Part shown: positions 12,101-23,768 of the stretch, in pieces
Numbering within the stretch: the first letter of the stretch is position 1
Layout: each line of letters opens with the position of its first letter
Assembly (NCBI GenBank): GCA_033439255.1
Contig: CM065882.1
Coordinates: forward strand, 744,001-808,000
Direction: 5' to 3'
DNA: 64,000 nucleotides
From: Hericium rajendrae
Taxonomy: Eukaryota; Basidiomycota; Agaricomycetes; Russulales; Hericiaceae
Translations under genes and position numbers: made by a program
Notes under the pieces: generated by a model
What the model saw: only the letters and a program-made list of their open reading frames with translations
Databases searched by the model: none
Told to the model about the DNA's origin: nothing

Positions 12101-13278
12101 CGCCTTGAGGAACTGGTTCCGATACGGCGTGGCAGCTAGTGAGATACGGCCCGTCAACACCCATAGCGTCCTCGTCGCGCGAGCCAAGTTGTGGACTCTA
12201 TATTCCTATAACATTCCTCCATCTTTGCGTCCAGCTGAACAGCACTCCGCTCGTCGATGCGTGCCCGGTGCGCCTTCCTACACGCATCGATCTCGCACTG
12301 CTATCTCTCGCAAGGCACGTTCTCATATCCCTGCATCTCGCCCGCGCCGAAGTGCTTGTTCCACAGGTCCAGCTGACCCGGGGAGGCGCAAACGCCGTCC
12401 TGTGACCTGCGATACGAAAGAACTGCAATACTGCTTCCGCGAGCGATTAGAGCTGCGAAGCCCTTCGGTGTGGCTGGCACTCGCACGTATCCTGGCATCT
12501 CGCAGGCGTGCGTGCGACTGCAAGCGCAGACGGATAGGGTCAGGCGGCGACCGCATCCTGGCGCCTCACCGGCTACTATCGCGTCGCGGCTCGAGTTGGT
12601 AGGCGGATGTCGCCCGGTGATGATACGAAGAATAGAAGGATGCGCATTGGAGCAACGTGATCTGCGCGAGTAGAGTACGTACCCCATTTTTCATGTGGGC
12701 GATCCAGTCATGTCTTGCCTGCCTTTGCTTTGCATGGTAGAAGCCGTGTCGTCGGTGCCTACGTCCGCGGACTGTGAGCCTTCGTGGGGGGCGACGTACC
12801 CTGAACAAAGAGTTGTCTTATTTCGTTGTACTGTGCTCCTCACGTATACAAGGCGTGCGTTCGAAGCGGACGCGGCGGGCCGATAGGTGGTCCCTGTCGG
12901 AGAAAAAGACTAGTAAAAATTGTCGCCGTGGTTCGTATGGGTACGTGCAGCGATAACACACGTCGAACGCCGAAATGTAGGGCCAGCACTCGTGTTTTGA
13001 GAAATGTCGAACATAGATCGTCGCTTATTTGGAGGACACGTGTGTATCCGTGTAAGTGCTTTGGTGACTCGTACGTTGGAAGAAAGGGCCCAAGATCCTA
13101 GCAAAGACGTACCTACTACTTAGTCTATCAGGGTGTCAGGACAGTGCTTACCTTGATCCAGCACGTACACTAAGAGGATGCATATACATTCATTATATTT
13201 GATACTAAAGGCATAATAAATAAGTGATATCTGAAGTACGTTCTCTAATAAGGAAGACGTCCATAAAGATAGAGACCC
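6176..13278. other. Long stretch without a recognisable intact gene (7.1 kb)
   Basis: The first kilobase is the cyclin promoter. Beyond it I see no gene I can support. Open frames up to about 260 codons exist on both strands between 9.8 and 11.0 kb, but they start at GTG or TTG and lack motifs. A degenerate direct repeat lies near 11.5-11.7 kb, and a coding-like patch on the minus strand lies near 12.1-12.7 kb (see findings). 13.1-13.25 kb is AT-rich. Confidence 0.45.
11517..11727 (+). repeat. Degenerate direct repeat, two copies 176 bp apart
   Basis: A 32-nt segment around 11517-11548 recurs around 11693-11724. Both contain ctgcatgggcgac. The differences I can see between the copies are all C/T or G/A transitions. 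No coding role is apparent. Confidence 0.45.
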
Positions 13279-15853
13279 TCAGCTGACGACTATGGACGCG
13301 CCCCCCTTGTCCACCGTCAGCCGAATACGATCGCCTTCGTCAACGTCCTTGAACTAACGAGGTCATCATATCAGTACGTGCCTATAGCCCGCCAGCTCAT
13401 TGAATAAATCTCACCGTCAACTCCCGGGTACGATGCAAGCTCTCGATCTCATCGATGCGGTTGCGCACGCTGTCGAGCAGGTCGTCGAAGCCCTCTTCTT
13501 CGACCACCTCCCGCGCGGCATGCAAGACGAGCATAGAGTCTGGGCGAACGTCATGGTTGATCTGTGTGCGATCGTTGATAAGCTTTGGATCGTTCATGAA
13601 CAAGGGCGAGAGAAACGTGCATCGATGGATATTATGTTCTTTCTATCCAGGTCTGCGGGAAGTGTTCAGTATTGCAATACCTGTGATATACGAATGACTG
13701 ACCCTCCAGGAAGTCAGCCCGTGTCATAATCTGACGACAGCGATACTGTCAATCAATAGCTGAGTGTCAGAATGCCGGTTGTGAGATGAGTAGGCAAAGG
13801 ATGCAAAAACTAACATATGGTATAGACGGCATAGGAAACTCGTACGCATCGTCTGGAGAGACCTCGCCAGCCGCGATCCCTTCCGCGCGCTTGCGTTCAT
13901 CCTCCTGCCTCATTTTCACGAACTCGCGCAACAGCAACCACGAACACGAGCTCCATTTTTGCTGCAACCCACACACAGTCAGCACCCCGCACCTGCGGCA
14001 GCGGGCAAGAGACAAGAGCACCCACCTCGTCCATGACGTCGTCGTCGCAGTCGTCGATCAGGCCGATCTGGCTGAGCAGCCACCCCTTGTCGACGTCGAG
14101 CATGTGCCGCGCCATCGCGACCAGATCGCGCGCGCGCGCGACGCGGTTCAGGTATGCGAGGCGGCCGCCCACGAGCGCCGTCGCCTCCGCGAGGGCCTCC
14201 GGCGCGGGCAGCGGCAGCTTCGTGTAGTACCGCATGCGCAGACACGCGCGCTTCGACTCCGAGGAGTCGAGGTCGTAGATGGTGAGTACCTGGAATGCGT
14301 TTGATATAGACTGTGGGGAGATGTGAAGGGACTGACATGCATCCGACTCGCATTTTTGCCTGCGCGGGTGTTAGCGGGCGCAAGGAGAAGACGAGAAGGG
14401 ACGCACGAAGAACGAAGAATGGCCAGAAGTCGTCGCTATGGGCGCATGATTACAATGTGACTGCTAACGGGGTGCGCGAGCGACTTACGAGCTAAGGACA
14501 AGCGTCAGAATTCCTGGTGGAACGAAGGTAATTTATGAGGCTGCGGGTATTCATAGAACAGAGCATGCAACTTGCCACTCGCGGCCCATGACTCTGCACG
14601 CTGCTGCAATTGCAGCAGCATGTTCTGGCCGGATTCATCGTTGTTGAAGTAGTGCACATTGTTTATGACCAGGACGAGCGGCTTTCCAGTCCGCCGTGCA
14701 CTACGCAATGCGACTTTCTCGAGTTTGTTCATGACTGGCTGATGAAGTGAGTGATGTCCATGGAGAAGACAAGGAAATCAACTGCGAACCTCGCTCGACG
14801 TCAAGGCCAGGACCACCTAGACATGTACTCATGGTTAGCGTATTGTCGGGAATTTGCCGGAATCGCCTCCGCACCTTCTCGAGGATCTCGCCGTTGAAAT
14901 AGACCAGTCTGCGTGTCCTCATTATACTCATAATTCAACGCCTTCCCAAGGCGCAGCCTGAACACCTCAAGGTCGGGGTGCGCATCACACATCGCGACGC
15001 CCTCCGCCTGGTTCGCCTGCATAGAATCCAGAATCATAGTCGTCTTCCCTGCGCCCTATCCCCCACGCAGCATCAGCACCGTCACTGCGAATGCGACGCA
15101 CGCGCGCGGCGCACCTTGGAGCCCAGGAGCATGAAATAGTGCCCCGTCTCCGCGCCGTGGATGATGCGGTCCAGGATGTCCTGCTCCTTCCGCCGGAGGT
15201 GCCGCGTCCACGGGCCGTCTTCGACCTCGAGCTCGTCGATGGCTTCCGAGATGATGCGTTGCTCTGCTGCCCGCTTTGAGTGCACGACGAGCTCCAGCGC
15301 GGGATCGTAGCCCCCGTCGAAGGCGCGCTCTATCTTTACGGCAGGGCAATGTCAGATCTGCAGGCACCGTGATCGAGCAGACCGGCTACACACCTTGTTA
15401 AGAACGTCCTTCTTGTACCATTCGTAGTACAAAATGCCGCCTACGAAAGCTGGTAGCAAGTTAAATCAGAATTCTGGACTCTGGCGGTGCAAGACAGCAT
15501 TGCGCCAACCCCACAGGCCGCGCCAACCCCCCATAGACAACCGACCACTCACCCATACCAATACCCATCAACGCCGTCAGCGCCGCATCCATCGCCGGCG
15601 AGCTCGTAAAACTCGTCTTCGCCTTCGCCTTCGTCCCCGCCCGCAAGAATTGCAGCTCCTCCTCGCTCAGCACCACACCCTTCCGCGCCCGCCCCTCCTC
15701 GTCCGGCGCGTCCGGCGTTCTCCCCTGCGAAAAGAGGCGCGCACGGCGCACGCGTAGGACAGGTCGGCCTTGCGGGCGGACGTGCGCTGCGGCGGACAGT
15801 ATGGGTCTCATGAGTAGGACAGTGGCGAGCGCGCGCTGGTCTGTACCGGGCAT
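13279..15853 (-). CDS. P-loop (AAA-like) ATPase with predicted mitochondrial signal and one membrane segment
   Basis: Fifteen exons: 15553-15853, 15394-15449, 15115-15333, 14875-15055, 14790-14816, 14576-14734, 14489-14513, 14407-14435, 14337-14359, 14026-14289, 13815-13961, 13703-13745, 13621-13652, 13415-13561, 13279-13353; 575 residues. The Arg-rich, Ala-rich N-terminus has few acids and looks like a mitochondrial presequence. A single hydrophobic segment (ALMGIGMAFVGGILYY, near residue 105) follows, then Walker A (GSKGAGKTT) and a Walker B-like strand, PLVLVINNVH, with Asn where Asp/Glu is usual. The C-terminal half is helical. Introns 14514-14575 and 13562-13620 begin with GC rather than GT, and the frame is broken unless both are spliced. 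Such ATPases occur across Agaricomycetes; the substrate is unknown to me. Confidence 0.85.
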
Positions 15854-16417
15854 TGTGTGTTAGCACAGCTTAAGCATATATCTCACCGGCTCAGCCGTGC
15901 GGTGTGTCGACGCGAAGCAAGGGAGCGAGCGATTCGGGGTAAGACATCAATGCGATCAGCAGTAGTGGGGGAACGCGAGTCGGTCAACAATTCCGAGAAG
16001 CTTGGCGGGTACGCATGTTCCTGAGCGCGACCTCACCGTCGCCGACGCGCACGCTACTTACGCCTGCAGTATTATTCCACGAAAAGCGACCTTGAGAAAT
16101 CACGCAAACATAACAGTGAGAGGGGAGAGGCCTAGGGCAGCTGGCGCACGCCCAAGCCGAGGACGGATTTTTATTCCCCTCGAGACCACCATACCGCGGC
16201 CTAAGTAATACGAGACGACAACACAGCACAGAAACAGACATATCGTAAAGAGTATAAAGAAGAGGACGGGCGGCGTATGCAAGCTAATCGGATACAAGAC
16301 AGAGTCCGCACATACGTATTATATACAGAGGCTTCCTTCGTCAATAGAATGACGGAAAACGCTTCGACGTCTACAACGGTGATAGCTTGGTTCGAGGTGT
16401 GAAGTCAGCGCCGCCGG
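15854..16417. other. Intergenic, no gene seen
   Basis: 560 bp between the start of the ATPase gene and the stop of the NAB2-like gene, both on the minus strand. It must hold the ATPase promoter and the NAB2 terminator. No clear TATA box. Confidence 0.5.
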
Positions 16418-18601
16418 TCAAGCGGTGATCGCGACGCCAGGCTTCTTGCCCGCCTCCGCCTCCTTGACCGCCGCCTCCGCCCGGCTCTTCTTCTCCTCGA
16501 CCTCCTTCACCTTCCGCTCCAGCTCCTCCTTGGTATCGGGCTTCTTGAACGTCACGCTCCGGTGCGGACTGGGCCCGCCGATCGAGCCCGTCTGCGGCGC
16601 AGGGACGCTAACGAGCGGCGCGGTCGTCGAGAGCCCGCGGTGGAACGATGTCGGCAGAACGCGTCCCTCGGGGTGCTGGAACGAACAGTCTGCGCGCGTG
16701 CAGGAGGCGCCGAAGCGGCAGGGCTGGGCGAAATGGGGTTTCGCACGCGAGGCTGGGTGCTGGAACGGACAGCCTGCGCCTTGTTTGGTGCAGCCGGCGC
16801 CGTAGCGGCAGGGAATATGAGCCTGGGAAGGAGGGGCGGGGGCGGGGGCAGGGGCGTGGTACTTTGGCTGCTCGCGTTCAGCAGCTGGAAGTTGCGTCAG
16901 TATTTGGATAACCAATGTATGACGATGGAGAACTTACCAAGCGCAGGATTTGCAGCGGCTGGAGATACGTGGGCCTTGATGCAGTCCTTGTCCTTGCAGT
17001 TTTTGCCTGCTTCGCATGCCTCATTGCTCAGCACGACGCCGCTCTCGGGCGTAGCGACCGGCGAAGGATGCGACCACCGACAATGTGGATTAGTGCATTT
17101 CAGCCCGAACTTGCAGAGCGTCGGCGACTGAGGGCGATCTGGGATAGCGAATGGGAGCGCTGGGGGCTGCGGTTGTTGCGGGGCAGGCGAGACAACCGCG
17201 GCCGCCTGGGGTGCTGCGGGTGATGCAATGCTGAACGCATCAGGCAAAGGAGAGAGTATTGTAGCCTGTGGCTCGGGCGTGCCAAGGTGCGAAGGCGACG
17301 GTCCACCACCCCGTCCGCGCCCGCCGAACCCTCGCCCCCGACCGCCTCCTCTGCCGCGTCCTCCACCGCCCATACCCATCTGCGGCTGTCCCGGCCCCGG
17401 GAATCCGTTCATGCCTCCGTACATCCCCATCTCCATCCCGCCTTGCATCGGGAATCCGCCCGGACCCATGAACTGGCCTCCACCCTGGTTCATTAGCCCC
17501 ATGCTCGACGCCATCTGCGCCATCAGTGCCATATTGCTCATCATCATCTCCTGCAGCATCATTGGGTTGGGCGAGCCCATCTGCGCGGCCATCGCGTTCA
17601 TGTCCATGCCACTGGGCATGAACCCGGGTGGAATCATGTCGGACGGCGCGCTCGTGATGGTGTCGATCCGTGCCTGCACGTCGTCGCGAGGAAAGTTGCC
17701 GCCCCGTCCACCGCCTGCTACTGGCCCACCGACACGCTCAAGTAAACTCCTCGACGGTCCGTTCCCGCCTTCCCGCATCATCGCTCGAGGGCCAATGGGA
17801 ACATCTGTGCGCCGCACTTTGTTTGGCCCATGACCAGAGGGCGAAGGCGAGCGGACCGACGCCGTGCGCTTTTGCGCTGAGGGAGAAGTGCTGGGGATTG
17901 CTTGTGAAATGGCCTGCTGATAAAGGCCTGAGCCACGGGGGCCACTAGGGGGGTGTCGTCGTGCGGGTTCGGCGGGAATATGAGGCGGGGCTTCGCGTGA
18001 TGATGAGGTGGCGGGGGAACGAGATGGCTGGGTATCTGAGGAAGGTTGGCTTGCGGGTGCGGGTTCTGCGTCTGGAGCGCCCTTGGCAGCTTCTACGAAC
18101 AGCCAGTCGGTGAAACTGCGGTCTACGAAGCAAGGAAGAGTCGTCAGTGCCACACCCTTACTCGGTTCCGATGCTCTGAAGCTCACCAAATTCTGGTCCA
18201 ACCACTGCGTACAGAGTCAGCGAAAGATTAATACGCGAAAAAAAGAGTAAGACTCACAGTCTTCCAATTCGCTCGAGATCTGGGCTAAGATACGAGAAAA
18301 TCGCGCTCGATAAGTCGCTCTGACGCTACTGCAATGATCACACGTACCGGAAGTCTTGTTGTTGATCACCATGATAGTGATGTATTCGGCCATGACAGGA
18401 TCTGAAAACATGGATTGAGTATCTCTGATCATCGCGTTCTTTGCATAAAACGCACCAGCATCAGAACTGTAGCCTCGCCTCATAAGCTCGTCCTGGATTG
18501 CCGTCTGCCAGGGGTTGTCAGTTATGTTCTCTACCCAGTATAAAGATACACACCTGCAGCGCATTTGCGCGCTCTGTGCCGATAGTCAGACCGAAAGGCA
18601 T
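16418..18601 (-). CDS. NAB2: NAB2/ZC3H14-like nuclear poly(A)-binding zinc-finger protein
   Basis: Binds poly(A) tails and takes part in mRNA export and poly(A) length control in the nucleus. Seven exons (18554-18601, 18456-18504, 18348-18401, 18258-18284, 18187-18204, 16938-18122, 16418-16884), 615 residues. The N-terminus (MPFGLTIGTERANALQ, then MAEYITIMVINNK and FTDWLFVEAAKG) is the PWI-like Nab2 N-domain that docks to the nuclear pore. A long Ser/Pro-rich then Gly/Met-rich region with RGRGGGRGRG repeats (an arginine-methylation type RGG box) follows. At the end are four CCCH fingers of spacing CX5CX4-6CX3H: CKFGLKCTNPHCRWSH, CEAGKNCKDKDCIKAH, CRYGAGCTKQGAGCPFQH and CRFGASCTRADCSFQH. Yeast has seven fingers and animals five. 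A short Lys/Glu coiled coil closes the protein. Confidence 0.92.
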
Positions 18602-19228
18602 GGTGGAAGTGGGATAGAGAGGGTAGTGGTGGTCGAGGCTCGACCGTCTCAGCGTCCAACATCAACCCAATTCATACTCCGCTGCTTACGTCAGTCATTG
18701 CTCGCCCGAGCGCTCATGACAGGCTGGCAGCAACTACACATCTCTGAAGTGTTCGCAGGTATGTGCTAGGTCTGTCTCTGATTCATTGATGTTTGTGTTT
18801 GATCTAACCTATTGTATCAGGATCGAGAGCAGGGAAACTAGGCTAATAGATCCAAAGCACAGGAGCACAGCGCTGATTATCCGAGGCATAATGAACAGAT
18901 CTCGAACCAGCACTAGTTTTGACTTGCTCGGGCTATTGTGATGCTCTGCTGTACGTATGTAGAATTTTACTTGCGGTCTTTATTGTTTCACGTTGGAGCG
19001 GGGTGAAGGTCTATGAAGGCCGCTGAGCTTGGGCCGCCGGCTGTATCCACGACCACGCTTTGATCAAGTCCACAGAAGGTCAGTAGCCTATTGTCCCTGA
19101 ATTGTGTTCTGCCATTGTTCTCGGAATATAAGTGTGACATTAGGAGGCTTTTCGCGCGTCCTCCTGTTTCTTGCTTCCCTCCACGACATTCTTCTCATAC
19201 ATCACAGTGCTCCTACCTATTTCCAGCT
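18602..19228. promoter_or_regulatory. Shared divergent promoter region between NAB2-like and SAP-like genes
   Basis: 627 bp separate the two divergent start codons, so both promoters must lie here. No convincing TATA box is visible. I see no other gene. Confidence 0.5.
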
Positions 19229-21151
19229 ATGGACGCTCAAGCTCTAAGATCACTTTCCCGAGTCGAATTGCAGAAGCTGGCTAAAGTGAGTCTGCTTATT
19301 TCGTCTCTTTCCAGGTTGTTCAAGACTTTGCTGTAGAGTAACCTCATCAAAGCCAACGCTAAATCCATCACAATTATCGAAAATCTCCTCAAACTCTTCC
19401 CAGCTGGTGTGCCGTAGGTATCCTTATGGTATTTAACGTCACGAGCACTGATACATGTACTCCAGTCGCGCCACCACGCCGACCCTCAAACGACCGCGCA
19501 GGTCGTCGATCGAACAACGCGAGGGTGTGCTACCTGTAATTCAGCCTGACACCCCGGCTGCTCGTACCCGGTCAAAACATAAGAAATCCCATTTGGTCCA
19601 ACCTGCTCAGGTACATGCGTCTCCTGCCGAGGCCCATGCATCTCCACCCCAACTCCAGGCAATCCCCGCTCAGGCCCTGGCAACTCCCACTCAGGCCCTG
19701 GCTTCTCCCGCTCAGGCCCTCGCACCTCCCGTTCCCTCCTATGTATCTCCCATTCCGGCCCAGCGCTCTCTCAAACGTCCGCTAACCAATGCCCCGCCTC
19801 CACCTGCCACATTGCCACGCGCAAGTACCTCTCGCAAACGGCAGAGAATGGATGATGAAACGATCTTTCCCTTGAGGCACTCGGACTTCACACCCTTTGC
19901 CTACACTACTCCGCGTCCAGGTGAGTACCTGCACCGCCCATTCGAGATGCAGTCACCAAACCGACTGTCTTTCCTCTCAGGTCGCGGGTTACCCGTTGAG
20001 CCCCAGTCTGACTCCCACTCTCCTGTCTACACCCCGCAAGAGCCTCTGCCATCTGCATTTCACGCAACTGATGAGCTCCAGTTTGACCTCCCATCTCCTT
20101 TCGCCACGCCGCGAGCGCTGCTCCCACATGCGTCCACGGAGACGGAGCCTATCCTTCCCCGCGAGGCAAGCTTTGGCCAGCCTTTTTCAGTAGACAAGGA
20201 GGAAGCCACGAACTATGCCGACGCGATTCTTATTCTGCTTGAACAGATTGGCCATCAGGCGGCGCATCTCCCAGACCTTCGTGCCCGCCACGCGTTGTTG
20301 AAGGAGTCGGTCCGCGAGCAGCGCCGACAGCTCGGAGGCGAGAAAGGTCTGAGGATCAAGCTCGATACAATCCTTGCTTCTGTTCCACTTGTCGAGCCAG
20401 AGTCAGATACTCATGACGCTACGGATGTTGGGGATATTAAGGAGAATCCCGTCGGGAGAGAAGTTCACATGGAGGAAGAATCCACCCCAGACGCGTTTCT
20501 CGACCAGCATCAACAAGAGGAGAACAACGAGAATCCGGTCGACAAAGACGTTCATAACGAGGACGAATCAACTCCAGATGCGCCTCTGGATCAGACTCAA
20601 AAAGAAGAGACGTGCGTTACCCTTTTGCCTCGTATTCTGAGAGATGCTAACTTATTGCTCATAGTGAAGACGAATGGTTCGAGCGCATCCGCCGACAGCC
20701 CATGTCCCCACTCAGCAGCGTGAAACGCCAGCGTGGCGAGCCGATTCCCGAACCGCCGCACAATCCTTTTGGGCGTGCACCACAAGACTCTCGCCCTTTT
20801 TTCACAGACTCGGTGATGGATTCGCGAAATCACCCGCCGCCGCCTCCATGCACGCCCCCGCGGGTTGTTCAGACTCCAGATGAGGTTGCAGAGCTGATCC
20901 TCGAAGTCCGCGAGGAGATTTCCGAAGAGCACGCCGTGGCAAGAGCGCTGGGGGCGGGGCCGTCTGCTAGCGAGGTCACTAGTCCCCGCTATATGGAGGC
21001 GTTCGATGGGGAGGTCCGGCGGAGAACACTGCACCGTCTGAGTCAAGGTGCCGCGTTGTCGAGCTCTCCTCTCTATAGGGCCTCGCCTACGCCTGAAAAC
21101 GTCGCTGCGGTCTTTGGAGACGGTGATCTGTCACCGACACGTAGAGCTTAG
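19229..21151 (+). CDS. SAP-like domain protein with Pro/Ala repeats, unknown function
   Basis: Four exons (19229-19285, 19337-19413, 19466-20611, 20665-21151), 588 residues. The first 45 residues (MDAQALRSLSRVELQKLAK, then NLIKANAKSITIIENLL) resemble a SAP/LEM-type helix-extension-helix fold, usually a DNA-binding or nuclear-scaffold module. A basic patch (KRPRRSS, SRKRQR) may be a nuclear localisation signal. Residues of about 80-130 are short Ala/Ser/Pro/Gln repeats (PAQALA units). Around residues 335-395 an acidic unit of about 30 residues is repeated twice (ENPV...ESTPDA...LDQ). The C-terminal part is proline-rich then helical (DEVAELILEVREEI). Similar proteins are common in mushroom genomes without known function. 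Confidence 0.75.
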
Positions 21152-21451
21152 CTGTTTAGCGGCCGGATTCATGTAGGACATTTATTATACATACCTCTGT
21201 GTTGGACACTACTTTTCTTTCCCTTTTTCCCATCATACTATCGCCTGTGCTGTTGTCACTGTTGTGTTCCACTCTGCTTTGTGAATTGTCTCAGTATGTA
21301 ATCACCAGTACATTAACCATTAACAAGCTCCCTAGCTCCTTTTCCCTGGTGGCTCGTGTCGACTCCTTTTAAGAAAACCAAGCCGCCTTAGTAACACCCG
21401 GTCGCAACTTGCAGACGACCATGCACTAGACCACCCGCTATTCGAGTCAAC

Positions 21452-22784
21452 ATGGGCGAGCCACTTTCCCCGGACCTCACACATAAGATCCCCACCGTCG
21501 TTAGCTCACTGAATACATGCAGGACAGTCGAGACAAATCTCATGCGCCAACGTGGTAGCGAAAACAGCCAAGCTGTCAATACCGAACTGGAGAGGCATCT
21601 CGTCTATGTTCGGATCCTCGGGTACCTCTTGATACACGGCGGTCCCTCTACTACCGCTCAGGCTTGGGTTGCAAAATGTATTCGTTCCTGCAAGGACAAG
21701 GATGAACTACTGGATCTGGGCCGATTCTTTGATCAACATCTGCTTGCTAGTTGTACGCATATCATCGTCGCCGTTTCCTTCTCTTATGACGACATGTGCA
21801 TTCTGCAGTCCGCAAGCATGAAGAGGACGAGGACATACCTGTCGCCTCTCATGCTGCTTCAAGGCCATCATTAAATACACTCGAAGATCTCATCAAAGCC
21901 AAACTTATCAAATCACCTCAGACCTACAAGGAGGCCAAGAACAGCGTACGTCGTGAGTTTTGCCTTTGGGATCGCTTTTCTCACCGATATCCCCAGGCTC
22001 TGTTACGCGATAGCTTTCGATGTGTAATATCTGGGTGTATTGACCAAAGGAGTTACATGGAGCATCGAGAGCTCATTCCGAATCTTCACAATAATATTCT
22101 CGCGACTCAATGCTGCCACATTATCTCTGGATCCACCAACCAACATGGCGTCATAAGAGTCGGAGATGTCCGTTACTCTCCCTTGTCAGACTCATCCCGC
22201 TTATTTGATTGCAGGTTGAGTATGCGGCGGATGTCTGGACTGTACTCCACTGCTTCGGCTACCCTGAGATGCGGGACGATCTGGCTGGTACGAAAGTACA
22301 CTCGATGACAAACGTTCTAACCCTGGAACACTCGCTTCGTGATCTCTTCGACACCCTCAACCTATGGCTCGAGGAAACGGTCTGTAATCAGTCTCTTCCC
22401 GCTTCGTCGATGACCATCATGCAGACCATCCCCAATCGATACAGCGTCAAATTTGTGCCGTCGATATCTGATATCATTGAAGGTAGAGGCATCCCCGAGG
22501 TTATTGAACTCACGTCCATGGATCCCGGTTTGGTCTTACCGTCGCCGGTCCATCTGCGCCTGCACGCGGCCTGTTGCAAGGTCGCACACCTGTCTGGAGC
22601 TGCCCGGTACCACGGCAGGATCGACCGCGAGACAGAAGACTTCGATCCCATGCTTGCTACAGAGGAGGAGTTTTTGACGCTGTTAAAGGCGCGCTTGCAC
22701 GATTGGGGTTCAGGACAACTGGGTACTATGTCTGGCCTAGAAGAGAACAATTGCCTGGAAGAGAACAATCGGGTTCGCAATTAG
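21452..22784 (+). CDS. HNH-nuclease-domain family protein (fungal expansion)
   Basis: Four exons (21452-21749,21809-21945,21997-22167,22215-22784), 391 residues. The core reads RDSFRCVISGCIDQ, then CCHIISGSTNQ, then YAADVWTVLHCFGY, NVLTLEHSLRDLFDTLNLWLE and LHAACCKVAHLSGAARY. This order is the signature of a large basidiomycete HNH-domain family, in which the CxxxG and C/AHI elements form the putative HNH/zinc site. The biological role of the family is not known. The last intron could use gtccgt (chosen) or a gtcgga six bases upstream. The C-terminus ends in a short LEENN repeat. A broken relative lies at 51.0-52.2 kb. Confidence 0.8.
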
Positions 22785-23482
22785 CTATTGCTGCTCGATG
22801 CCCTTGAAAATATTTGTACGAGCTCGTACGCATCCTTGTAATATAGTTATGTCGTCGCTTTGGTGCATCGTGACGGAGAATGTATGAAAAATTGCAAAAC
22901 TCGCATTTCTAGCTCAGGTGTATGCAATCTCGCCGATCCGCTGATTTCACACGGTCCAGGACCGCATAGATCCCATGGATCCAGGCCATGATTCTGATGG
23001 ATGACCAATTGTTGTTCCTTACGCAGCGCGGAGGGCCGTCGTCGTAGACAACGTCGAGAGCTGCTCAGACTCCCTTAACAAATCTGAGATATTCACAAAT
23101 AGGACTTAAGAACCTTCTTCAAAGGTCTGACAAAAAATTCAGGTGAAATGTGTGATTCTTTTGACGCAATGCGCGAGCGATCAAACCTTTTCAAAAGTTG
23201 TTCTCTTCTAGGCCAGACATAAGTAGTATGGGTGTCGGCACATGAGTGGTTTAGACTTTTCCATTCACAGACACTGTCGTGCAATGTGATTATCGTTATT
23301 TTCTTGTAACAGTACTTGTATCTTAACCTTTTTTTCTTGTAATAAATTAGTCCTCATGTGATGGACTGCACCTTGAAAGTAAGGATACCTTTTTCCAACA
23401 GTTTGCCAACAGTTTTCCAAATGTTTTCTGGACCATAATAGGATACAAGTATATTGGAATAAAATAACAGCATTATCTGTAG
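22785..23482. other. Intergenic, no gene seen
   Basis: 700 bp between the HNH gene and tRNA-Glu. AT-richer than its surroundings. It contains a short direct repeat (cagtttgccaac / cagttttccaa near 23.4 kb) just upstream of the tRNA. No coding signal. Confidence 0.4.
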
Positions 23483-23554
23483 TCGGTTATGGTGTAACGG
23501 CTAACATTACCGCCTCTCACGCGGTAGCTCGGGGTTCGACTCCCCGTAGCCGAA
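23483..23554 (+). tRNA. tRNA-Glu (anticodon CUC)
   Basis: Intronless 72-nt cloverleaf. The acceptor stem TCGGTTA pairs with TAGCCGA with one G-T pair, and the discriminator is A. The D arm is typical (GGTGTAACGGCTAAC), the anticodon loop is CTCTCAC with CTC at 34-36, and the T arm is GGGGTTCGACTCCCC. It reads towards the 3' end of CoA ligase 1, about 215 bp away, exactly as at 52.3 kb. Confidence 0.95.
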
Positions 23555-23768
23555 CGACCGTGTTGAGAAATGTTTTTCTTGTATTCCACGACCAGTCAAC
23601 AATGACACTGCAGTTCGATAGACCTTCCGACGACCATAGACCTCGTGCAATGAACTGCAATGAATGATCATTGTCTATTTGGAATCGACAACCCCGTAAC
23701 GACGCCTCTATCGAAGTATCATCCGACCACGGCTGACATCGACCAGACTCAGACGCGCGCACCCAAGT

